DNA of 64,000 nt from Allobosea sp. (GCF_017308075.1 NZ_JAFKFX010000026.1:124001-188000), one strand, 5' to 3'. Shown: positions 43,883 through 52,930, counted from the first letter of the stretch. Numbers and translations: made by a program. Notes: generated by a model not told the origin, from the letters alone.

Positions 43883-46800
43883 ATGAACATCAACTTCTCA
43901 GCCTGGTCGATCCGCAAGCCGGTTCCGGCGATCCTGCTCTTCGTCGTGCTCTGTGTGCTCGGCCTGCTCTCGTTCTCGAAGCTGCCGGTGACGCGCTTCC
44001 CGAACATCGACGTGCCGCTGGTCTCGGTGACGGTGACGCAGTCCGGCGCGGCGCCTGCCGAGCTCGAAAGCCAGGTCAGCAAGCGCGTCGAGGACGCGGT
44101 CGCCAACATCACCGGCGTCAAGCATGTGATGTCGACGCTGACCGACGGCGCCTCGACGACGTTGATCGAGTTCCGCCTGGAGACCGATACCGACCGGGCG
44201 GTCAACGACGTCAAGGACGCGATCGCCAAGATCCGGGCCGATCTGCCGCGCCAGATCGACGAGCCGGTGATCCAGCGCATCGATGTCGAGGGCCAGTCGA
44301 TCCTGACCTATGGCGCGGCCTCCGCCGGCATGACGCTCGAACAGCTCTCCTGGCATGTCGACGACGTCGTCGCGCGCGAATTGCAGGGGCTGAAGGGCGT
44401 CGGGAGGGTCGAGCGCTATGGCGGCGTCGATCGCGAGATCAGGATCTCGCTCGATCCCGACCGGCTGCTCGCGCTCGGCGTCACCGCCGGCGAGGTCAAC
44501 CGCCAGATCCGCGCCACCAATGTCGATCTCGCCGGCGGGCGCGGCGAGGTCGGCGGCCAGGAACAGGCGATTCGCACGCTCGCCGGCGCACGCAGCGTCG
44601 CCGAGCTGGCCGAGAGCAAGATCCAGCTCACCGGCGGGCGCGAGGTCCGTCTGAAGGAACTCGGCCGCGTCGAGGATTCGAACTCGGAACCACGCGCCTT
44701 CGGCCGGCTCGACAAGCAGCCGGTGGTCTCCTTCGCGGTCTTCCGTTCGAAGGGGTCGAGCGAGCTCTCGGTCAAGGATGTGGTCGCGGCCAAGATCGAC
44801 GAGCTCAACAGGCGCTATCCCGAGATCGCGCTGAAGTCGATCGACGACGCCGTCTCCTATACCCATGGCAACTACAAGGCGGCGATGGAGACGCTGCTGG
44901 AGGGTGCGGCGCTGGCCGTGCTCGTCGTCTTCCTGTTCCTGCGCAACTGGCGCGCGACGCTGATCACCGCGGTCGCTCTGCCGCTTTCCGCGATCCCGAC
45001 CTTCTGGGCGATGGAGATGATGGGCTTCTCGCTCAATCTCGTCAGCCTGCTCGGCATCACCCTGGTCACCGGCATCCTGGTCGACGACGCCATCGTCGAG
45101 ATCGAGAACATCGTCCGGCACATGAAGATGGGCAAGTCGCCCTATCGCGCCGCGATGGAGGCGGCCGACGAGATCGGCCTCGCGGTGATCGCGATCACGC
45201 TCACCATCGTCGCGATCTTCGCGCCGGTCTCGTTCATGGGCGGCGTCGCCGGCCAGTATTTCCGACAGTTCGGACTCACCGTCGCGGTCGCGGTGCTGTT
45301 CTCGCTCCTGGTCGCGCGCCTAATCACGCCGATGATGGCGGCCTATCTGATGCGGCCGATGGACCATCAGGAGCCCAAGGACGGGCTCGTGATGCGCGGC
45401 TATGTCGGGCTGCTCAAGGCGACGCTGAAGGTGCGCTATCTGACGCTGGCCATCGGCTTCGTCTTCCTCTGGGGCTCGATCCAGGCCACCTCGATGCTGC
45501 CGACCGGCTTCATCCCGGACGAGGACACGGCGCGCGTCGTCGCATCAGTCGAATTGCCGCCCGGCTCGACGCTGGAGGACACCCGGATCACCTCCGACAA
45601 GATCGTCGACAAGCTGCGCGAAATCCCGGAGGTCACCCGTGTCTTCGTGCTGGGCGGGGCATCGCCGACCGGACAGCGCGAGGTTCGCCGCGCCGCGGTC
45701 TTCATCATGCTGCAGCCGAAGGCCGAGCGTGCCATCCCGCAAAAGGAACTCAAGGTCACGATCGCCGAGAAGCTCGCCGCGGTGCCCGATGTCCGCGCCT
45801 GGTATGTCAATGAGCGCGGCGAGCGCGAAATGGCCTTCTCGATCCTGTCCAAGGACGGGGCGGCGCTCGACGAGGCGGTGGCCCGGATCGAAGCGCGGAT
45901 GCGCAAGGTCGACGGCTATCTCAACGTCGCCACCGCCGGGTCGCTGAGCCGGCCGGAGATGCGGGTCACGCCGAAGCTCGAACAGGCCGCCAATCTCGGC
46001 GTCACGCCGGAGGCGATCTCGGAGGCGATCCGGGTCGCGACCATCGGCGATATCGGCGCCAATCTCGCCAAGTTCAACGCCGGCGACCGGCTGGTGCCGA
46101 TCCGCGTTCAGCTCGACGAGCAGGCGCGCACCGATATCCGCAACATCGCGGCGCTGCGCGTCACCAATGTCAACGGCGTCTCGGTCCCGCTCACCGCGGT
46201 CGCCGAGATCGGCTTCGGCGAGGGCCCGTCCTCGATCGACCGCTATGACCGTGTCCGCCGGGCCGCGATCGGCGCCGATCTGAAGCGTGGCTTCGAGCTC
46301 GGCACCGCCCAGGAGACCTTCAACAAGATCGTCGCGGAGGTCGGCCTGCCCGAGGGCGTGCGCATCGCCGCGACCGGCGATGCCGAGATCCAGGGCGAGG
46401 TCGTGCAGGGCTTCATCACCGCGATGACGACTGGCCTGATGCTGGTGCTCGCCGTGCTGATCCTGCTGTTCGGCTCGGTCTTCCAGCCGATCACCATCCT
46501 GCTCTCGCTGCCGCTCTCCTTTGGCGGCGTGGTCATCGCGCTGCTCGCGACCAACAATCCGGTCTCGATGCCGGTCTATATCGGCCTCCTGATGCTGATG
46601 GGCATCGTCACAAAGAACGCGATCATGCTGGTCGATTTCGCGGTCGAGGAGGTCGGGCGCGGCAAGGACCGGATGACGGCGCTGATCGAGGCCGGCCGCA
46701 AGCGGGCCCGGCCGATCGTGATGACGACGATCGCCATGGCGGCGGGCATGCTGCCCTCCGCCTATGGCGTCGGCGATGGCGGCGAGTTCCGCTCGCCCAT

Positions 46801-47044
46801 GGCGATCGCGGTGATCGGCGGGCTGATCGTCTCGACCGTGCTCAGCCTCGTCTTCGTGCCGTCCTTCTACACGGTGATGGACGATCTCGGGCGCCTGCTG
46901 GCTTGGGCCTTCGGCCGCTTCTTCAGCAAGGCCGAGGATGAATCGACCTGGGAGCCGATCCACGATCCCGAGCACATGCCGGGCGAAGCCAGCGCCAAGG
47001 CGATGGCCGGCAAGCTCCCCTCGCCGCGACTGGCGGCGGAGTAG
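43883..47044 (+). CDS. RND-family efflux permease (second system)
   Basis: Inner-membrane RND pump of 1053 residues starting MNINFSAWSIRKPVPAILLFVVLCVLGLLSF. The ATG at 43883 is preferred over the in-frame TTG at 43868 which lies against the adaptor stop. The proton-relay helix has GILVDDAIVEIENIVRH with the two aspartates; the second membrane half has LMLMGIVTKNAIMLVDFAVEEVGRG. Unlike the first pump, the early porter region reads FPNIDVPLVSVTVTQSGAAPAELESQV, so the two are from different subgroups (this one closer to the multidrug MdtB/OqxB-type range, uncertain). A terminator follows the stop. Substrate is unknown. Confidence 0.94.
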   Translation: MNINFSAWSIRKPVPAILLFVVLCVLGLLSFSKLPVTRFPNIDVPLVSVTVTQSGAAPAELESQVSKRVEDAVANITGVKHVMSTLTDGASTTLIEFRLETDTDRAVNDVKDAIAKIRADLPRQIDEPVIQRIDVEGQSILTYGAASAGMTLEQLSWHVDDVVARELQGLKGVGRVERYGGVDREIRISLDPDRLLALGVTAGEVNRQIRATNVDLAGGRGEVGGQEQAIRTLAGARSVAELAESKIQLTGGREVRLKELGRVEDSNSEPRAFGRLDKQPVVSFAVFRSKGSSELSVKDVVAAKIDELNRRYPEIALKSIDDAVSYTHGNYKAAMETLLEGAALAVLVVFLFLRNWRATLITAVALPLSAIPTFWAMEMMGFSLNLVSLLGITLVTGILVDDAIVEIENIVRHMKMGKSPYRAAMEAADEIGLAVIAITLTIVAIFAPVSFMGGVAGQYFRQFGLTVAVAVLFSLLVARLITPMMAAYLMRPMDHQEPKDGLVMRGYVGLLKATLKVRYLTLAIGFVFLWGSIQATSMLPTGFIPDEDTARVVASVELPPGSTLEDTRITSDKIVDKLREIPEVTRVFVLGGASPTGQREVRRAAVFIMLQPKAERAIPQKELKVTIAEKLAAVPDVRAWYVNERGEREMAFSILSKDGAALDEAVARIEARMRKVDGYLNVATAGSLSRPEMRVTPKLEQAANLGVTPEAISEAIRVATIGDIGANLAKFNAGDRLVPIRVQLDEQARTDIRNIAALRVTNVNGVSVPLTAVAEIGFGEGPSSIDRYDRVRRAAIGADLKRGFELGTAQETFNKIVAEVGLPEGVRIAATGDAEIQGEVVQGFITAMTTGLMLVLAVLILLFGSVFQPITILLSLPLSFGGVVIALLATNNPVSMPVYIGLLMLMGIVTKNAIMLVDFAVEEVGRGKDRMTALIEAGRKRARPIVMTTIAMAAGMLPSAYGVGDGGEFRSPMAIAVIGGLIVSTVLSLVFVPSFYTVMDDLGRLLAWAFGRFFSKAEDESTWEPIHDPEHMPGEASAKAMAGKLPSPRLAAE

Positions 47045-47052
47045 AAGAACAA

Positions 47053-47082
47053 GGGCCTGCCTCCGGGCGGGCTCTTTCTTTT
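47053..47082 (+). terminator. Probable terminator of the second efflux operon
   Basis: GGGCCTGCC-TCCG-GGCGGGCTC forms a 9-base-pair stem (two G-T pairs) at 47053-47074, followed by TTTCTTTT. It lies 8 bases after the pump stop. Confidence 0.75.
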
Positions 47083-47111
47083 GCGCGTCACTCCTCTGCG
47101 CGTCACTCCTC
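47082..47111. repeat. 15-base tandem direct repeat
   Basis: TGCGCGTCACTCCTC occurs twice in direct succession (47082-47096 and 47097-47111). The second copy encodes the last codons and stop of the leftward small exported protein, so the first copy duplicates them just beyond the stop. Confidence 0.9.
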
Positions 47112-47624
47112 GCGCAAGGCGAGGTCGAGATTCTGGCCCTGTCCCGGCTTGCTGCCGCGCAGCGTCAGGGTGATGCTGCCCTGCCGGCGGGTGATGGTCA
47201 GGGTCGCCGGCGGGTTCGGCCGCACGCTCTCGGCGGTTTCGGTGAAGGCGAGGGTCAGACGCTCGCCCTGGCGCCGGCCGCCGAGATCGGCCGCGGTCCC
47301 CGTGCTCTCGCGAAAGCTGCCGGCATAGCGCCCGGTCGCCGGATCGTGCCGAAGCTCGATCCGGATCGCGGTGCTGAAAATCAGGGCGGTGCGGCAGCTG
47401 CCGCCGAGGCTGAGCCGCGCGCCCTGCTGGTCGCCATCGAACCGGCATTTGAGCGAGCGTCTGCCGCCGCCGGCGCTTTGAAGCGTGCCGTTGCCGCTGA
47501 AGCGGCCTTCGAGCGAACGCAGGAAATCGGTTTCGCGGCCGGCCTCCTGCTCGGCAGCGCCCGGTTGCGCCAGAAGCAGCAGGGCGGCCGCGACGCAGGC
47601 CGTCGCCATCGAATGTCGTGTCAT
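47103..47624 (-). CDS. Small exported protein of unknown function
   Basis: A 173-residue protein that I do not recognise by name. It begins MTRHSMATACVAAALLLLAQPGAAE, a clear signal peptide with cleavage after GAA or AAE. The mature part is mostly beta-strand-like (FLRSLEGRFSGNGTLQS, then CRFDGDQQGARLSLGGSCRTALIF, RIELRHDPATGRYAGSF, ATLTITRRQGSITLTLRG), resembling small lipocalin-like or DUF1579-type barrels. It has two cysteines (in KCRFDGDQ and GGSCRTA) that could form a disulfide in the periplasm. It faces the RND operon tail to tail. No partner gene gives a function. Confidence 0.75.
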   Translation of the reverse strand: MTRHSMATACVAAALLLLAQPGAAEQEAGRETDFLRSLEGRFSGNGTLQSAGGGRRSLKCRFDGDQQGARLSLGGSCRTALIFSTAIRIELRHDPATGRYAGSFRESTGTAADLGGRRQGERLTLAFTETAESVRPNPPATLTITRRQGSITLTLRGSKPGQGQNLDLALREE

Positions 47625-47717
47625 GACAGCTCCTCCTGCCGGCTAAACGCCGGAGGAGCGGTTTGGATCGGTCGACGATGAAAGCGTGAAGCGCGCGGCC
47701 TCAGGCGAAGCCGGATC

Positions 47718-48626
47718 TCAGCCTTTCCGGACCATCAGCACGGCGGCCAGAATCGCGACGCCGCCGAAGGCCTGAGCAGGGGAGGGCTGCTCGGCGAAGA
47801 TCGCCCAGGCGGCGAGCACCGAGACCAGCGAGGGCCAGACCATGACCAGCGAGGTCGCGTTGGCGCCGTAATGGCCGAGCGCCAGGGTGATCAGCCCCTG
47901 GCCCATGGCATGGGCGATCAGGCCGAGCGCCGCGACGGCGAGCCAGCCGGTCAGGCTCTGCGGCAGGATTGTCTCGCCGAGGACGAATGCGGTGGCAAGG
48001 CAGACGATGGCGCAGATCGCCGTCGAGATCAGCCCGATGCGGCCGGCATCGGCGCGGTTGCGGGCCCGGCGGACGGCGAGGATATAGGCGGCATAGGAGA
48101 AGGCGGCGCCGACGGCGAGCGTGTCGCCGAGCAGCGAGCCGCCGGCGGCGGAGGTGCCCGAGAGCTTGGGCAGGACCAGCATGCCGGCACCGCCGAGCGC
48201 CAGCAGCAGCGCGCCGAGGATGCGCAGCGTCGGCCGCTCGCCGAAGATCAGCCAGCCGCCGAGGATCACGCCGACCGGTGCGAGATTGCCGAGCAGCGAG
48301 GCGTTGGCGATGGTCGTGTGCAGCAGTGCGCCGTTATAGAGCGTGACGTCGACGCCGAAGGCGACGCCGGCGATGGCGATCGGCCAGAGCGCGCCCGAGC
48401 CGCTACGCGCCGTGCCGGTGCGGCGGCCCTCCAGCGCCATCCAGGCCGCGAGAACCGGCAGCGCGAAGACCATGCGCCAGAAGCCGGCGGCGGCCGGCCC
48501 GACATCGGCGAAGCGGACGAAAATCCCGGAGAAGCCGATGCTGGTCGCGCCCAGCATCAGAATGAGGAACATGGCGAAGGCCGGCGAGGCCGGACGATCG
48601 GACAGGGAGAGGCCGGGGGCGGACAT
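47718..48626 (-). CDS. EamA-family (DMT superfamily) transporter
   Basis: Inner-membrane drug/metabolite transporter with ten hydrophobic segments in two EamA repeats, 302 residues. The first repeat starts LILMLGATSIGFSGIFVRFADVGPAAAGFWRMVFALPVLAA, the second near LGDTLAVGAAFSYAAYILAVRRAR. Such proteins export amino acids or other metabolites; substrate unknown. An in-frame TTG at 48647 would add seven residues; ATG 48626 is preferred. It is divergent from the LysR gene, with 228 bases between the coding starts, so LysR is the probable regulator. The intergenic region also has a repeat hairpin at 48666-48695. Confidence 0.9.
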   Translation of the reverse strand: MSAPGLSLSDRPASPAFAMFLILMLGATSIGFSGIFVRFADVGPAAAGFWRMVFALPVLAAWMALEGRRTGTARSGSGALWPIAIAGVAFGVDVTLYNGALLHTTIANASLLGNLAPVGVILGGWLIFGERPTLRILGALLLALGGAGMLVLPKLSGTSAAGGSLLGDTLAVGAAFSYAAYILAVRRARNRADAGRIGLISTAICAIVCLATAFVLGETILPQSLTGWLAVAALGLIAHAMGQGLITLALGHYGANATSLVMVWPSLVSVLAAWAIFAEQPSPAQAFGGVAILAAVLMVRKG

Positions 48627-48665
48627 GCTGGTTTTCGGATGCGACAAGACGACGAAACGCCGTCA

Positions 48666-48707
48666 TTCCGGCCGCAGCGAAGCGGAGTGCCGGAAGCCAT
48701 CGTAGAG
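48666..48707. repeat. Repeat with TTCCGGC hairpin and CCGGAAxCCATCGTAGAG tail
   Basis: TTCCGGC (48666-48672) and GCCGGAA (48689-48695) are perfect arms; then CCATCGTAGAG. The 18-base CCGGAAGCCATCGTAGAG at 48690-48707 matches 17 of 18 bases at 55881-55898, showing a second dispersed family. Confidence 0.8.
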
Positions 48708-48854
48708 TGACCCTTACGAGGGATTTCGGCGCTGCGCGGCTTCGCCGCTTGTCCAGAAGACGGCTGATCTACGGAGGCCCGTGTACACCGCTTCCAGCGA
48801 TCGGAAAAATGGATTATTTTGATTCATCTATAAGCGTTTCCGATGGAAGGTCGC

Positions 48855-49721
48855 ATGTCCACCCATCTCGATCTCGACGCGCTCGCCATGCTGGTCGCGG
48901 TCGCTGAAACCGGTGGTTTCACTGCCGCCGGACAGCGGCTCGGCAGGACACAATCGGCGGTCTCCGGGCGCATCCAGAATCTCGAGGCGACGCTCGGCAG
49001 GCAGTTGCTGGAGCGGTCGCGCCGCGGCGTCACGCCGACCGAGGCCGGCGAGCGGCTGCTCGCCCATGCGCGCCGCCTGCTTGCGGTCGAATGCGAGGCG
49101 CGGGCCGAGCTCGCCGGCGACAAGGCCTCGGGGCGGCTGCGCATCGGTGTGCCAGACGACTATGTCGACGCCTATCTGCGGCCGCTGATCATGCGCTTCT
49201 CGGCCGAGCATCCGCGCGTCGAGCTCGAAGTGCATTGCGAGCTCTCGAAGCGGATCGAGCCGGCGGTCGCAGCCGGCGAGCTCGATCTGGCGGTGATCAC
49301 CCAGGATCCTGGCCGGCCCAAGGGCGAGCGTCTCAGGCGCGAGCCACTGGTCTGGGTCGCGGGGCGCGGCCACCGGCCGGAGCTGGACGAAACCCTGCCG
49401 CTCGGCCTGTTCAACGAGGGCTGCCGGGCGAGGCCGCGCATCCTGGCGGCGCTCGAGGCGGCCGAGCGGCCGCACCGGCTGGTCTTTTCCTCCTCGCACA
49501 TGGCCGGGCTGCTCTCGGCGGTCGAGGCCGGTTTATGCGTCACGGCGATCACCGAGAGCGCCGTGCCGACCGGGCTGCGGCGGCTCACTCCGGGCGATGG
49601 GCTGCCGGCACTGTTCGAGCTTTCGGTGGCGCTGCTGATCGCCCCGGGGGCGGGGATCGCGGCCCGGCATTTCGCGCAGGCGCTGCGCGAGGCGATGACG
49701 GCGCCGACGCTGGCGGTTTGA
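48855..49721 (+). CDS. LysR-family transcriptional regulator
   Basis: A LysR-type DNA-binding regulator, 288 residues from MSTHLDLDALAMLVAVAETGGFTAAGQRLGRTQSAVSGRIQNLEATLGRQLLERSRRGVTPTEAGERLLAHARRLL. The N-terminal helix-turn-helix (about 1-60) is clear and the C-terminal effector domain (about 85-288) has the usual alternating alpha/beta pattern. ATG 48855 follows GGAAGGT at the right distance; the upstream ATG 48843 lacks such a site. It is divergent from the EamA transporter gene and probably controls it, as is common for LysR/exporter pairs. The ligand cannot be predicted. Confidence 0.93.
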   Translation: MSTHLDLDALAMLVAVAETGGFTAAGQRLGRTQSAVSGRIQNLEATLGRQLLERSRRGVTPTEAGERLLAHARRLLAVECEARAELAGDKASGRLRIGVPDDYVDAYLRPLIMRFSAEHPRVELEVHCELSKRIEPAVAAGELDLAVITQDPGRPKGERLRREPLVWVAGRGHRPELDETLPLGLFNEGCRARPRILAALEAAERPHRLVFSSSHMAGLLSAVEAGLCVTAITESAVPTGLRRLTPGDGLPALFELSVALLIAPGAGIAARHFAQALREAMTAPTLAV

Positions 49722-49738
49722 CTCGCTGTCTCCACCTT

Positions 49739-49831
49739 CATGCTCGCCCTTGTGGCGAGTATCCATGTCTTGAACGTCGCGTTGGGGCGGCGGCGCCAAG
49801 ACGTGGATGGTCGGGACAAGCCCGACCATGA
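49739..49831 (+). repeat. Two-hairpin dispersed repeat, copy 2
   Basis: Hairpin A at 49740-49762 (ATGCTCGCC...GGCGAGTAT) and hairpin B at 49807-49829 (ATGGTCGGG...CCCGACCAT) with linker CCATGTCTTGAACG. It lies between the convergent ends of lysR and hpd, the same setting as copy 1. Confidence 0.92.
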
Positions 49832-49843
49832 CGGGGACGCGGT

Positions 49844-50977
49844 CTACTCCGCCGCCTGCGGCTTCAGCACGCCGCGGCGGATCTGGTCCTCCTCGATCGA
49901 TTCGAACAGGGCGCGGAAATTGCCCTCGCCGAAGCCGTCATCGCCCTTGCGCTGGATGAACTCGAAGAAGATCGGTCCGACCACGGTGGCGGAGAAGATC
50001 TGGAGGAGCACCTTGCTCATCCGGCCGGCCTTCTCGCCGAGCGCGACCGCGCCCTCGCCGTCGATCAGGATGCCGTTGGCCTTCAGGCGCTCGACCGGCT
50101 CGCCATGGTTCGGCACGCGGCCATCGACCTTCTCGTAATAGGTCGCGGGCGGCGAGGGCATGAAGGGCAGGCCGTTGGCGCGCAATTGCTCGACGCTGGC
50201 ATAGATGTCGCGGGCGCCGAGCGCGACATGCTGGATGCCCTCGCCCTTGTACTGGCGCAGGTACTCCTCGATCTGGCTCTTGTCGTCGAGCGACTCGTTG
50301 ATCGGGATGCGGATCTTGCCGCAAGGCGAGGTCAGGGCGCGCGAGATCAGGCCGGTCAGCTTGCCCTCGATGTTGAAGAAGCGGATCTCGCGGAAATTGA
50401 AGAGCTTGCCGTACCAGTCGGCCCAATGGTCCATGCGGCCGCGCATGACGTTGTGGGTGAGGTGGTCGAGATAATACATCCCAGCCTGCTCGGGGTGCGG
50501 GTCGCGCTCGCCAAGCCATTCGAAGTCGACATCCCAGATCGAGCCCTTTTCGCCATAGCGCTCGACGAAATAGAGCAGCGAGCCGCCGATGCCCTTGACC
50601 GCCGGAATCTGCAGTTCGCCGGGGCCGACCTTGCTGTCATAGGGCTCGGCGCCGAGCGATACCGCGCGCTCGAAGGCGTGTTTGGCATCGACGACCCGGA
50701 AGGCCATGGCGCAGGCGCAGGGGCCGTGCGCGGCGGCAAAACCCTGGGCGAAGGAATCGGGCTCGGCGTTGACGACGAAATTGACGTCGCCCTGGCGATA
50801 GAGCGTCACCTTCTTGGAGCGGTGCTTCGCCACCTTGGTGAAGCCCATCGTCTCGAATAGCGCACCGAGCTTCTCCGGCTCCGGGTGGGCGTACTCGACG
50901 AACTCGAAACCGTCCGTGCCCATCGGATTGGCATCGGAAATGGCAGGCGGGGCGGTGTCGTGCGGAAACGGGCCCAT
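49844..50977 (-). CDS. hpd: 4-hydroxyphenylpyruvate dioxygenase
   Basis: Converts 4-hydroxyphenylpyruvate to homogentisate in tyrosine breakdown, using Fe(II). The 377-residue product has two VOC-type domains; the iron ligands are probably His in YLDHLTHNVMRG, His in GEGIQHVALGARD and Glu in GPIFFEFIQRKG, the last with the family-typical surroundings. The ATG at 50977 follows an excellent GGAGGAGG site; an open frame upstream lacks this. It is divergent from an Lrp/AsnC regulator, typical for tyrosine catabolism. No homogentisate dioxygenase gene is in the window, so the rest of the pathway must be elsewhere. Confidence 0.95.
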   Translation of the reverse strand: MGPFPHDTAPPAISDANPMGTDGFEFVEYAHPEPEKLGALFETMGFTKVAKHRSKKVTLYRQGDVNFVVNAEPDSFAQGFAAAHGPCACAMAFRVVDAKHAFERAVSLGAEPYDSKVGPGELQIPAVKGIGGSLLYFVERYGEKGSIWDVDFEWLGERDPHPEQAGMYYLDHLTHNVMRGRMDHWADWYGKLFNFREIRFFNIEGKLTGLISRALTSPCGKIRIPINESLDDKSQIEEYLRQYKGEGIQHVALGARDIYASVEQLRANGLPFMPSPPATYYEKVDGRVPNHGEPVERLKANGILIDGEGAVALGEKAGRMSKVLLQIFSATVVGPIFFEFIQRKGDDGFGEGNFRALFESIEEDQIRRGVLKPQAAE

Positions 50978-51068
50978 GGCGTCCTCCTCCTGGGTCAATC
51001 TGGATGGAGCATGGTCGCGCATCGCTGCGGCGATGATCTTGCAAAATTGGTCCGACGAGCGCTTCATT

Positions 51069-51083
51069 TGCACGAAACGTGCA
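51069..51083. promoter_or_regulatory. Candidate Lrp/AsnC operator between hpd and lrp
   Basis: TGCACG-AAA-CGTGCA is a perfect inverted repeat with 6-base arms. It lies 25-39 bases before the Lrp-family start and about 92-106 bases before hpd, so it may serve both. Sites of this size suit Lrp/AsnC dimers. Confidence 0.5.
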
Positions 51084-51107
51084 TCATGGAACGGAAACGC
51101 TCACGAA

Positions 51108-51578
51108 ATGCCCGCCCTCGACGCATTCGACTGGCGCCTGCTCGAAGCGCTGCAGCAGGACGCCTCGCTGACCAATGGTGCGCTGGCCGAGAAGATCGGC
51201 CTGTCGGCGAGCCAGGTCTCGCGCCGACGCCAGCGGCTCGAGCAGGAGGGCGTAGTGCGCGGCTATCGCGCTCTGATCGACCCGGAGGCGATCGGGCTTT
51301 CTGTCACCGTCTTCATCCATGTCGCGCTGAACACCCATTCGCGCGACAATGCCCGGCGCTTCCGCGATCTGGTGAAGCTCACCCCGGCCGTGCTCGAGGC
51401 CCATGCCCTGACCGGCGAGGCCGATTACATGCTGAAGGTCGCGGTCGGCGATCTCAAGGAATTGTCGCGGCTGGTGAACGAGGTGCTGCTGCCGCATGAG
51501 AGCGTCGCCCGGGTGCGCTCCGAGATCGCGCTGGAGACGCTGAAGGAGCCGGGGCTGCTGCCGCTGCGGCTCGGCTGA
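51108..51578 (+). CDS. Lrp/AsnC-family transcriptional regulator
   Basis: A 156-residue regulator with an N-terminal helix-turn-helix (ALDAFDWRLLEALQQDASLTNGALAEKIGLSASQVSRRRQRLEQEGVV, about 3-50) and a C-terminal RAM ligand domain (about 70-150). ATG 51108 was chosen over a longer frame with no sense at the N-terminus. It is divergent from hpd, which it probably activates or represses in response to tyrosine, phenylalanine or a product; the inverted repeat at 51069-51083 may be its site. Regulators of this type beside hpd are known in other Proteobacteria (inference). Confidence 0.93.
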   Translation: MPALDAFDWRLLEALQQDASLTNGALAEKIGLSASQVSRRRQRLEQEGVVRGYRALIDPEAIGLSVTVFIHVALNTHSRDNARRFRDLVKLTPAVLEAHALTGEADYMLKVAVGDLKELSRLVNEVLLPHESVARVRSEIALETLKEPGLLPLRLG

Positions 51579-51632
51579 GCGCGCGGCGAAACCACCCCTT
51601 CCGCCGGCGCGGCGGCGCGCTATAAAGCTGTC

Positions 51633-52214
51633 ATGGTCATTCTCAATCGCATCTACACACGCACGGGCGACGACGGCACCACGGCGCTCGCCACCGGGGC
51701 GCGCCGGCCGAAATTCGACCTGCGCATCGCCGCCTACGGCACCACCGACGAGACCAATGCCTGCGTCGGCATGGCGCGGCTGCACTGCGCCTCCGAGGAT
51801 GCGAGCGTCGACGCGATGCTGGGCCGCATCCAGAACGATCTCTTCGACCTCGGTGCCGAGCTCGCCTCGCCCGATACCGGCGAGAAGCTGGAATGGGAGC
51901 CGCTGCGCATCGTCCAGGCGCAGGTCGACCGGCTCGAGGCCGAGATCGACACGCTGAACAAGGGGCTCGGCACGCTGCGCTCCTTCGTTCTGCCCGGCGG
52001 CACACCGGCCGCCGCCCACCTTCATCTCGCGCGCACGGTCAGCCGGCGGGCGGAGCGGCTGATGGTCGAGCTCGCCGGCATCGAGGGCGAGAGCGTGGCG
52101 AAGCCGGCGCTGAAATTCATCAACCGGCTTTCGGACTTCCTCTTCGTTGCCTCCCGCTATCTCAACGCCAGGGCGGGGGGCGACGTGCTCTGGACGCCCG
52201 GGCAGAACCGCTGA
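51633..52214 (+). CDS. Cob(I)alamin adenosyltransferase (PduO type)
   Basis: Transfers the adenosyl group from ATP to cob(I)alamin to make adenosylcobalamin. The 193-residue protein begins MVILNRIYTRTGDDGTTALATGARRPKFDLRIAAYGTTDETNACVG, with the ATP-binding TRTGDDGTT and the YGTTDETNA motifs of PduO-type enzymes, and has the C-terminal FINRLSDFLFVASRY helix. It could serve methylmalonyl-CoA or ethylmalonyl-CoA mutase, fitting the mesaconyl-CoA hydratase elsewhere in the window, and it sits close to etfBA and 3-hydroxyacyl-CoA dehydrogenase. A rhomboid gene begins 4 bases after the stop. Confidence 0.95.
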   Translation: MVILNRIYTRTGDDGTTALATGARRPKFDLRIAAYGTTDETNACVGMARLHCASEDASVDAMLGRIQNDLFDLGAELASPDTGEKLEWEPLRIVQAQVDRLEAEIDTLNKGLGTLRSFVLPGGTPAAAHLHLARTVSRRAERLMVELAGIEGESVAKPALKFINRLSDFLFVASRYLNARAGGDVLWTPGQNR

Positions 52215-52218
52215 ACCG

Positions 52219-52908
52219 ATGTTCGTGCCGCTGCATGACGGCGTGCCGATGCGCTTCATCCGCGTCGCCTATGTCACCTATGCGCTGATCGCGATCTGCA
52301 TCCTGCTGCGGCTCGTGCTGATGCACTGGACCAGCGAGGCGAGCGAGATCGCGGTTCTCGCCGGGTTCGGCACGATTCCGGCGGTGCTGTTCGGCGAGGC
52401 GCAATTGCCGCCTGAGTTGTTCAAGGCGCCGCCCTGGCTGACGCTGATGACCGGCATCCTGCTGCATGCCAGTTTCGCCCATCTCGTCGGCAATATGCTG
52501 TTCCTCTGGGTTTTCGGGGATAATGTCGAGGATGCGATGGGCCATCTGCGCTTCCTCGTCTTCTTCATGCTCTGCGGCATCGCCGGGGCGCTGCTGCACG
52601 CGCTGATGAATCCCGACTCGGAACAGCCGCTGGTCGGCGCCTCCGGTGCGATCTCGGGCGTGATCGCCTCCTATCTGATGCTCTACCCGCGCGTGCGCGT
52701 CTGGGGGCTCGCTTTCAAGTGGATTCCGATCCGTATCCCGGCGATGTACGCGCTCGGCGCCTGGATCCTGTTCCAGCTGCTTTCGGCGCTGTTCGACCAG
52801 CAGGGCGCTGTCGGCTGGTGGGCGCATCTCGGCGGGCTGGGGGCTGGCGCGGCGCTGACGCCGTTCCTGATCCGGCGCGGTCAAACGCTGTTCGGGCGCC
52901 CGGCCTGA
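52219..52908 (+). CDS. Rhomboid-family intramembrane serine protease
   Basis: A 229-residue protein with about six hydrophobic segments and rhomboid motifs: an Asn-containing HASFAHLVGNMLFLW (about 83-97), the catalytic Ser142 in LVGASGAISG and His203 in WWAHLGGLGAGA. These residues fit an active Ser-His dyad. The start MFVPLHDGVPMRFIRVAYVTYALIAI at 52219 is chosen because it lies just after the adenosyltransferase stop. It lies between a cobalamin enzyme and etfBA. Its target cannot be predicted; its placement in an operon with acyl-CoA genes is notable. Confidence 0.92.
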   Translation: MFVPLHDGVPMRFIRVAYVTYALIAICILLRLVLMHWTSEASEIAVLAGFGTIPAVLFGEAQLPPELFKAPPWLTLMTGILLHASFAHLVGNMLFLWVFGDNVEDAMGHLRFLVFFMLCGIAGALLHALMNPDSEQPLVGASGAISGVIASYLMLYPRVRVWGLAFKWIPIRIPAMYALGAWILFQLLSALFDQQGAVGWWAHLGGLGAGAALTPFLIRRGQTLFGRPA

Positions 52909-52930
52909 GCCCGGCGCGACCTTCACGCCG

